A DNA stretch of 12,674 nucleotides from an uncultured Collinsella sp. (GTDB taxonomy: Bacteria > Actinomycetota > Coriobacteriia > Coriobacteriales > Coriobacteriaceae), in NCBI GenBank assembly GCA_900766165.1, contig CAAFUK010000081.1, positions 1-12,674 of the forward strand. The letters are read 5' to 3'. The position numbers were made by a program, and so were the translations under genes. Positions 6,747 through 12,674 of this stretch are shown piece by piece. The notes beneath the pieces are model-generated. The model did no database searches. It saw nothing but the letters and a program-made list of their open reading frames with translations, and was not told the origin of the DNA. The stretch's first letter is position 1. Every line of letters starts with the position of its first letter.

Positions 6747-7706
6747 TTAGTACTTGAAGAAGCCCTCGCCCGAGCTTTCGCCCAGCTTACCTTCGTCGAG
6801 CATTTTCTTGAGGGCGGATGCCATGGCCTTAAAGTTGTAGGGCATCATCATCTTTTTGAGCAGCGGGCTCACCAGGCCCGGGACCTTCTGATACTGCATG
6901 ACGATGTTGTAGGCCGTCTGGATGCCCACCGTGTCGAATACGCGGAACGGGCCCTTGGGAGCGCCGGTGCCGCGCGTCCACGCGAGGTCGATGCTCTTGG
7001 GGTCGCTGACGCCCGAGACATACAGGTCAAGGCCCGAAAGCAGCCACGGTACCAACATGGAGTTGAGCAGGTAGCCGTTCTTTTCCTTGTTGACAGGAAG
7101 TGCCAACATGCGAATGTCGTTGGCGAAGTCGACGAGCTCGTCGAAGTAGCGCTTGTCGGTCTGGTCCTGGGCCATGACCTCGGTCATGTTGTTCTTCCAG
7201 ATAGAGTTGGCAAAGTGCAGCGACAGGTACTTCTCGGGGCGACCAGTGTACTTGGCAAAGGTGCTCGGCAGCAGCGTAGAGGAGTTCGTCACGACAACGG
7301 TCTTTTGCGGGAGGACCGGGGCGAGCTTCTTGTAGAATTCGATTTTTGCCTGGGTGTCCTCGGCCATAGACTCGATGACCAGGTCGGCGTCGGCCACGGC
7401 CTTGGCAAGATCTAACTCCAGCTTGAGCGTAGAGTAGGCACGCTCGACGGCGGCGAGCGCCGTCTCCTTGTCGAAAGGCTGGTCGCTATCGGCGATACCG
7501 GCGCACCACTCGCCCGTACCGTCCGCCATGCCCTCGATAGCAGCGATGTACTCCTCGCGCACATGATCGATCTTGGGCTGGGTGCGGCCGATGCTGCCCT
7601 CGCTGCGCAGCCAAATCGTTACATCAAAGCCGCAGTAGACAGCCTGAAAGGCAATCTGACTTCCCAACACGCCGCCGCCGGCAACACAAACGGTCTTGTA
7701 GCTCAT
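6747..7706 (-). CDS. 3-hydroxyacyl-CoA dehydrogenase
   Basis: The enzyme oxidises 3-hydroxyacyl-CoA to 3-oxoacyl-CoA, or runs in reverse in chain-building pathways, using a nicotinamide cofactor. The 319-residue protein has an N-terminal Rossmann domain with the glycine motif GGGVLGSQIA (residues 10-19). The active-site set is kept: NSST at 141-144 (Ser), LHFAN at 163-167 with His164, Glu176 twelve residues later, and Asn215 in NGYLLN. The C terminus ends in SGEGFFKY, close to the usual GxGFYxY. The acidic residue that normally ends strand beta-2 and binds the NAD ribose is replaced (WLRS at 32-35). The ATG at 7706 is preceded by GAGAGG; an in-frame ATG at 7820 would add 38 unrelated residues. 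It lies 210 bases downstream of the giant activase gene on the same strand, behind that gene's terminator. Confidence 0.93.
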   Translation of the reverse strand: MSYKTVCVAGGGVLGSQIAFQAVYCGFDVTIWLRSEGSIGRTQPKIDHVREEYIAAIEGMADGTGEWCAGIADSDQPFDKETALAAVERAYSTLKLELDLAKAVADADLVIESMAEDTQAKIEFYKKLAPVLPQKTVVVTNSSTLLPSTFAKYTGRPEKYLSLHFANSIWKNNMTEVMAQDQTDKRYFDELVDFANDIRMLALPVNKEKNGYLLNSMLVPWLLSGLDLYVSGVSDPKSIDLAWTRGTGAPKGPFRVFDTVGIQTAYNIVMQYQKVPGLVSPLLKKMMMPYNFKAMASALKKMLDEGKLGESSGEGFFKY

Positions 7707-7851
7707 GGGACGGTCCTCTCTTACGTAATTCCATAGATGTGTATTTATTGAACCGTAAGGAGAACGCGCGCTGGGGGTGGGTTCTATAAACGGACGGTAA
7801 TTTGCGGCGAACGGCAACACCTGTTCATTATCTCAGGATTCCATGTCCAGC

Positions 7852-7888
7852 AAAAGCGGGTGGTAACCGGTACGGCTACCACCCGCTT
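7852..7888 (-). terminator. Intrinsic terminator of the giant activase gene
   Basis: AAGCGGGTGGTA (7854-7865) and TACCACCCGCTT (7877-7888) form a perfect 12-bp stem with an 11-base loop. On the minus strand the stem ends in a TTTT run and lies about 30 bases after the stop codon at 7917. The T run is short but the stem is strong. In the remaining gap, 7707-7851, no convincing promoter for the dehydrogenase could be fixed. Confidence 0.8.
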
Positions 7889-7916
7889 GTCCCATATCTA
7901 GCCCATAGCAGGCCAG

Positions 7917-10900
7917 TTACTTCTTAATGCCGCGTCTCAGGCGCTCAGCGACCGACGCCACGGCACTCTCGTCGACCGAGCCGCAGCTCACGCAGCCATC
8001 GTGGGCACGCATCTGGCCGGTGACCTCGTCCATCGCGAGCGGCGCCACCTTCTCGAGCTTAAAGCCCTTGCCAGCGCGCATGTTCTCCTTGGCCACGCTG
8101 ATCATGAGCTTGATGCGGTTGAGCTGGTTGACCTCGGATGCACCGGGGTCATAGTCCACTGCGACGATGTTGCTCTCGGGGTGCTGGCGGCGCAACTCCT
8201 TGATCACGGCCTTGCCCACCACGTGGTTGGGCAGGCACGCGAAGGGCTGCGTGCAGATGATGTTGGGCGCACCATGGTCGATCAGGTCGAGCATCTCGGC
8301 CGTGAGCAGCCAACCCTCGCCCATGTTGTTACACACCGAAAGCACCGTGCGGGCCTTGTCGGCCATAGTGCCGATGCGCTCGGGCGCCTCAAAGCGCTCG
8401 GACTTCTCGAGCAGCTCCTCCACCGGCGTACGCATCCAGTCCACCAGCTTAATGAGCGCCTGCATGCTAGCGCGAACCGTGGCAGAGCTTCCCAGCTCGT
8501 CCTTCTGCAGCTCGGCGTTACTCATGGAGTACAAGAAGAAGTCGAGCAGGCCCGGCACCACTGCCTCGCAGCCCTCGCGCTCGATAACATCGACCACGTG
8601 GTTGTTGGCTGTGGGATGGAACTTGACCAAGATCTCGCCGACCACGCCCACGCGCGGCTTGGTACCCTCGCCCACGAGCGGCATGGTATCGAACGCGCGG
8701 ATGGCCTCGCGGCACAGCTTGGTGTAGTTGTGGCGGTTGAACTTGGGTGCCAGCTTGCGGGCGCGCGCCATGTACTCCTCGTAGAGCGCGTTGGCGGCAC
8801 CGGGCGTAGCCTCGTACGGGCGGCAGCGGTAGAGCATCTGCATCATCACGTCGCCAAAGAGCACCGCGTAGACTGCCTGTTTAAGCAGCGCCGGCGTAAT
8901 CTTAAAGCCGGGGTTGTCCTCGCCCAGCGCCACGGCCGAAAGCGAAATCACCGGAATCTCGGGGTGGCCGCTCTCGCGCAGGGCCTTGCGGATGAGCGCG
9001 ATGTAGTTGGTGGCACGGCAGCCGCCGCCGGTCTGGCTGATGACCACGGCAGTCTTGGACAGGTCGTAACGACCGCTCTCGATGGCCTCCATAATCTGGC
9101 CCGTCACCAGAATCGACGGGTAGCAAATGTCGTTGTTCACGTAGCGCAGGCCGGCCTCAACGGCATCGTGGTCAGTCGAGGGCAGCAGCTCCAAGTTGTA
9201 GCCGGCACCACGGAACACCTCTTTGACCAGGTCAAAGTGAATCGGTGCCATCTGCGGGCACAGGATGGTGTAGCCCTCGTCGCGCATCTGCTCGGTAAAG
9301 GGCACCTTGGGCCATGCGGTCGAAGCACTCTCGCGCTGAGCCTCAAACGTGTACTTGCGGCTCGCGAACGCGGGGGCATCCGTGGAGGGTGCCACCGGCG
9401 CAGCGTCGCCCTGCTCGTAGGCCTCGCCCGCGGCCGTGGCCTCGGCCAAGCGCTCGGCCTCCTGGTCCTTAAGCGCGGCCATGAGCGAGCGGATGCGGAT
9501 GCGCGCGGCGCCCAGGTTGGATACCTCGTCAATCTTGAGCACGGTGTAGATCTTGCCGCTGGCCTCCAGAATCTCCTGCACCTGGTCGGTAGTCAGGGCA
9601 TCGAGACCGCAGCCGAAAGAGTTGAGCTGGATCAGGTCCAGGTCGTTGCGCATCGTCACAAAACGGGCGACGGCGTACAGGCGGCTGTGGTACATCCACT
9701 GGTCGACGACGCGAATCGGACGCTCGGGCTTCACCAGGTGCGCGAGCGAATCCTCGGTAAAGACCGCAAAGCCAAAGCTCGAGATAAGCTCGGGCAGAGC
9801 ATGGTTGATCTCGGGATCGTTATGGTAGGGACGGCCGGCGAGTACGATGCCGTGGCCACCGTGGTCCTCGACCCACTTAAGGGCCTCCTCGCCCATGGTC
9901 TGGATGTCCTCGTGGAAACGCGCATCGGCCTCAAAGGCAGCGTTAACGGCGGCATCGACCTCGGAGCGCGTGATCTTGGGACCGCGCACGCGACCGCGAC
10001 CGGCTTGCGCATCGGCCACGCGGTCGACGGCGAGCACCTGGTACAGACGGCGCTTGAGCTCGGTCTTGTCGTGATAGGGCACAAACGGGTACAGGAACTC
10101 GATGTTCTGCTCGCGGATCTCGTCGATGTTGAGCGCCAGCGCCGTGGGGTAGCTCATGACGATGGGGCAGTTATAGCAGTTGCCTGCCGTCGGATCCTCC
10201 TTGCGCTCCCAGCGCACGCACGGCATCCAGATAAAGTCGACGTCACGGTCGATGAGGTTCATCACGTGGCCGTGGCTCATCTTGGCCGGATAGCACACGC
10301 TCTCGGACGGCATGGACTCAATGCCCGCCTGGTAGGTCTTTTTGCTCGACTGGTCGGACAGCTGCACGCTAAAGCCCAAGCGCGTAAAGAACGCGTGCCA
10401 GAAGGGGTAGTTCTCGTACATGTTGAGCGCGCGGGGGATGCCGACGGTGCCGCGCGGGGCCTCGTCGGGGCTCAGCACCTCGCGGTTAAACAGCAGATCG
10501 TTTTTCTTTTTGAAGAGGTTAGGGGCCTCGGTCTTCTGCTTTTTGTGGCCGGCGCCCTTCTCGCAGCGGTTGCCGGTAATGAAGCGCCTGCCGCCGCCAA
10601 AGTCGTTGACGGTAAGCTGGCAGTTGTTAGAGCAACGGCCGCAGCGAACATGCTTTTGCGTCACGGTGAGGTGCGCGATGTCCTCGGCCGACAGGATGGT
10701 CGAGGTGCCGTCGGCACCGGCGCGATCGCGGGCGAGCAGTGCCGCACCGTAGGCGCCCATGCAGCCGGCAATGTCGGGGCGCACAGCATGAACGCCGGTA
10801 AGCTGCTCAAACGCACGCAGCGTGGCGTCGGACATAAAGGTGCCGCCCTGAACGATCACCTGGCTGCCGATCTCCTTGGGGTCGCGCAGCTTAATGACCT

Positions 10901-12668
10901 TGAACAGGGCATTTTTGATGACGGAATAGGACAGGCCGGCCGCGATGTCGCCCACCGTGGCGCCTTCCTTTTGCGCCTGCTTGACGCGCGAGTTCATAAA
11001 GACCGTGCAGCGACTGCCCAGGTCGACCGGGGCCTTGGCATGGATGGCGGCATCGGCGAACGCGCGCACGTCCATGTTCATAGACACGGCGAAACTCTCG
11101 ATAAAGCTGCCGCAGCCCGACGAGCAAGCCTCGTTGAGCATGATGTGCTCAATCACGCCGTCCTTGACGCGCAGGCACTTCATGTCCTGGCCGCCAATGT
11201 CCAGAATAAACTCGACGCCGGGCAGGAATGCCTTGGCGCCGCGCAGGTGCGCAACGGTCTCGATCTCGCCGGAATCGGCCTTGAGGGCCTCGATGAGCAG
11301 CGCCTCACCGTAGCCCGTGGTGGTCACGTGGCCGATGGTGCAGCCGGCGGGGATGTGGTTGTAGAAATCGGCCATGATGACCTTGGCCGTGCCCAGGATG
11401 TCGCCATTGTTGTTGCCGTACCAGGTGTGCAACAGCTGGCCGTCCTCGCCCACGAGCGCGGCTTTCATGGTGGTGGAGCCGGCGTCGATGCCGATGAACA
11501 CGCGGCCGGTGTAGCCTTCGAGCTTGCCCTTGGGGACGACCTCGGCGTTGTGGCGGGTTTTGAACTCGGCAAAGTCCTCGTCGGTGGCAAAGAGCGGGTC
11601 CAAGCGCTCGACCTCGGCACCTTGGGTGTCACCCAGGGCATCGATGGCCTCGATGAGCTGCGGGAACGTGCTGAGCTTATTGGACTCGTGCGCCATGGCG
11701 GCGCCGCTCGCCACAAACAGGTGGGCGTTTTGGGGCACGATACGGTGCTCCTCGTCCAGGTTGAGCGTGAGATAGAAGCGATGACGCAGCTCGGAGAGGT
11801 ACTGCAGAGGGCCGCCCAAGAAAGCGACGTTGCCGCGGATGGGACGGCCGCACGCCAGGCCCGAGATGGTCTGGGTCACGACGGCCTGGAAGATGGAAGC
11901 GGCGACGTCCTCGGGGCGGGCGCCTTCGTTGAGCAGCGGCTGCACGTCAGTCTTGGCAAAGACGCCGCAGCGGCTGGCAATGGGATAGATGGTGGTGGCG
12001 TTGGCCGCGAGTTCGTTAAGGCCGCTGGCGTCGGTGTGTAGCAGAGTGGCCATCTGGTCGATGAACGCGCCCGTGCCGCCGGCGCAGGTGCCGTTCATGC
12101 GCTGCTCGATGCCGTTATCAAAGTAGATGATCTTGGCGTCCTCGCCGCCCAGCTCGATAGCGACATCGGTGGCCGGGATGAGGGTCTCGACGGCACGTTT
12201 GCTGGCGATGACCTCCTGGACAAACTCCAGGTCGAGCCACTGGGAGAGCAACAGACCACCCGAGCCGGTAATGGCGCAGGTCATCTGGGCCGTCGGCAGC
12301 ACGGTCGCAGCGCCCTCGAACAGGTCGCGGGCGCAGGCACGGACGTCGGTGTGGTGGCGCTGGTACTTGGCGTAGACGATCTGGTTGTCGTCGTTGAGCA
12401 CGGCGAGCTTAACGGTGGTGGAGCCCACGTCGATGCCCAGGTGCAGGTTGCCGTGGGCGGCCTCGGGGTTGAAGATTGCGCCTTCGGGGGCCTGGGCGGC
12501 GGTGGCGACTGCGGGCTCGGTGGCGGCGGGCTCGGTGGCGACGGACGTCTCCCCTGCCGCGTTCTTGGCATCGGCAACTGCCTCGGCAACTTTCTCAGCA
12601 GCCGCGGTCGCAGCCTTCTGCGCGGCGTCCACCACGGCGGGGGCAGCCCCACGCGCCGGCGCGGCCAT
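7917..12668 (-). CDS. Giant fused acyl-CoA dehydratase activase / 2-hydroxyacyl-CoA dehydratase-like protein
   Basis: A 1583-residue multidomain protein. Residues 1-62 are an Ala-rich, low-complexity lead. Residues 76-330 form a BadF/BadG/HgdC-type ATPase with DVGSTT (80-85), GSGG (135-138), GGED (174-177), GTCAGGTGAF with Cys195, and SRCG with Cys234. Residues 390-650 are a second such module: DAGSTT (395-400), GGQD (492-495), EACSSGCGSF with Cys515 and Cys519, and SRCT with Cys554. Residues 670-900 look like DUF2229, with Cys676, 679, 683 and 702, then CYPAK (792-796), Cys817 and CYNC (831-834). Residues 940-1060 and 1120-1500 resemble the 2-hydroxyacyl-CoA dehydratase side (NSFGCG, DICYPS, QTGGGCR). 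CVSC lies at 1559-1562. In HgdC, ATP hydrolysis drives low-potential electron transfer to the dehydratase. This fused family has no settled substrate. Only six bases precede the ATG, so the true start may lie outside the window. Confidence 0.92.
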   Translation of the reverse strand: MAAPARGAAPAVVDAAQKAATAAAEKVAEAVADAKNAAGETSVATEPAATEPAVATAAQAPEGAIFNPEAAHGNLHLGIDVGSTTVKLAVLNDDNQIVYAKYQRHHTDVRACARDLFEGAATVLPTAQMTCAITGSGGLLLSQWLDLEFVQEVIASKRAVETLIPATDVAIELGGEDAKIIYFDNGIEQRMNGTCAGGTGAFIDQMATLLHTDASGLNELAANATTIYPIASRCGVFAKTDVQPLLNEGARPEDVAASIFQAVVTQTISGLACGRPIRGNVAFLGGPLQYLSELRHRFYLTLNLDEEHRIVPQNAHLFVASGAAMAHESNKLSTFPQLIEAIDALGDTQGAEVERLDPLFATDEDFAEFKTRHNAEVVPKGKLEGYTGRVFIGIDAGSTTMKAALVGEDGQLLHTWYGNNNGDILGTAKVIMADFYNHIPAGCTIGHVTTTGYGEALLIEALKADSGEIETVAHLRGAKAFLPGVEFILDIGGQDMKCLRVKDGVIEHIMLNEACSSGCGSFIESFAVSMNMDVRAFADAAIHAKAPVDLGSRCTVFMNSRVKQAQKEGATVGDIAAGLSYSVIKNALFKVIKLRDPKEIGSQVIVQGGTFMSDATLRAFEQLTGVHAVRPDIAGCMGAYGAALLARDRAGADGTSTILSAEDIAHLTVTQKHVRCGRCSNNCQLTVNDFGGGRRFITGNRCEKGAGHKKQKTEAPNLFKKKNDLLFNREVLSPDEAPRGTVGIPRALNMYENYPFWHAFFTRLGFSVQLSDQSSKKTYQAGIESMPSESVCYPAKMSHGHVMNLIDRDVDFIWMPCVRWERKEDPTAGNCYNCPIVMSYPTALALNIDEIREQNIEFLYPFVPYHDKTELKRRLYQVLAVDRVADAQAGRGRVRGPKITRSEVDAAVNAAFEADARFHEDIQTMGEEALKWVEDHGGHGIVLAGRPYHNDPEINHALPELISSFGFAVFTEDSLAHLVKPERPIRVVDQWMYHSRLYAVARFVTMRNDLDLIQLNSFGCGLDALTTDQVQEILEASGKIYTVLKIDEVSNLGAARIRIRSLMAALKDQEAERLAEATAAGEAYEQGDAAPVAPSTDAPAFASRKYTFEAQRESASTAWPKVPFTEQMRDEGYTILCPQMAPIHFDLVKEVFRGAGYNLELLPSTDHDAVEAGLRYVNNDICYPSILVTGQIMEAIESGRYDLSKTAVVISQTGGGCRATNYIALIRKALRESGHPEIPVISLSAVALGEDNPGFKITPALLKQAVYAVLFGDVMMQMLYRCRPYEATPGAANALYEEYMARARKLAPKFNRHNYTKLCREAIRAFDTMPLVGEGTKPRVGVVGEILVKFHPTANNHVVDVIEREGCEAVVPGLLDFFLYSMSNAELQKDELGSSATVRASMQALIKLVDWMRTPVEELLEKSERFEAPERIGTMADKARTVLSVCNNMGEGWLLTAEMLDLIDHGAPNIICTQPFACLPNHVVGKAVIKELRRQHPESNIVAVDYDPGASEVNQLNRIKLMISVAKENMRAGKGFKLEKVAPLAMDEVTGQMRAHDGCVSCGSVDESAVASVAERLRRGIKK
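12511..12540. repeat. Perfect 15-bp tandem duplication inside the Ala-rich lead
   Basis: Positions 12511-12525 and 12526-12540 are identical (GCGGGCTCGGTGGCG). In the giant protein they encode the repeated ATEPA residues near 44-53. Being 15 bases long, gain or loss of a unit keeps the reading frame, so length may vary among strains. Confidence 0.85.
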
Positions 12669-12674
12669 ACAGGC

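Noticed and set aside
7707..7851. Promoter candidates for the 3-hydroxyacyl-CoA dehydrogenase (GATAAT, TATAGA and TATGGA boxes)
   Set aside because: Each -10-like box lacks a matching -35 at good spacing, so none could be chosen over the others.
8001..12041. A 1346-codon open frame on the plus strand opposite the giant activase gene
   Set aside because: It is codon-aligned with the sense gene, so it stays open simply because the sense gene avoids TTA, CTA and TCA codons. Its translation has no recognisable family and is rich in His, Arg and Ala. The sense frame has clear motifs throughout.
1..12674. CRISPR array, tRNA, rRNA, prophage, toxin-antitoxin or defence genes
   Set aside because: I looked for evenly spaced direct repeats, tRNA-like cloverleaf ends, integrase or transposase motifs and small paired genes, and found none.

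Overview
This 12.7 kb window is GC-rich, gene-dense bacterial chromosome. The gene content fits an anaerobic gut actinobacterium of the class Coriobacteriia, probably Collinsella or a relative. That assignment is inferred from the giant activase/dehydratase-like protein, the aryl-sulfate sulfotransferase remnant, the OPT transporter, the GC-rich codon use and the strong AAAGGAG-type ribosome binding sites. I could not confirm it by a search.

Layout. Positions 1-2925 hold four genes on the minus strand. In transcription order they are coaX (type III pantothenate kinase), a dCMP deaminase, a short NifU-like iron-sulfur scaffold and lgt (prolipoprotein diacylglyceryl transferase); lgt is followed by a perfect hairpin that contains a REP-like GGTGCCTGTCCCC core. 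The coaX start faces a divergent plus-strand pair: an OPT-family transporter (3118-4821) with a strong intrinsic terminator, then a DUF389 membrane protein (5036-6175) with its own likely promoter. The region between coaX and the OPT gene has two mirror-image TATACT boxes around an operator-like palindrome.

The right half (6188-12668) is on the minus strand. In transcription order it holds a 1583-residue protein, a 3-hydroxyacyl-CoA dehydrogenase and a decayed C-terminal piece of an aryl-sulfate sulfotransferase. The giant protein contains two BadF/HgdC-type ATPase (activase) modules, a DUF2229 module and a 2-hydroxyacyl-CoA dehydratase-like module. It runs to within six bases of the window edge.

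How the genes relate. The left cluster is housekeeping: CoA synthesis, dUMP supply, Fe-S assembly and lipoprotein maturation. The right cluster suggests anaerobic acyl-CoA or radical-type dehydration chemistry, but the substrate of the giant protein is not known for its family and cannot be read from the sequence. The best lead in the window is this protein: both activase modules keep the cysteine pair that in HgdC holds a [4Fe-4S] cluster between two identical subunits, so here the cluster may sit inside one chain. I see no CRISPR array, tRNA, rRNA, phage or intact transposase gene. No gene-free stretch is longer than about 215 bases.
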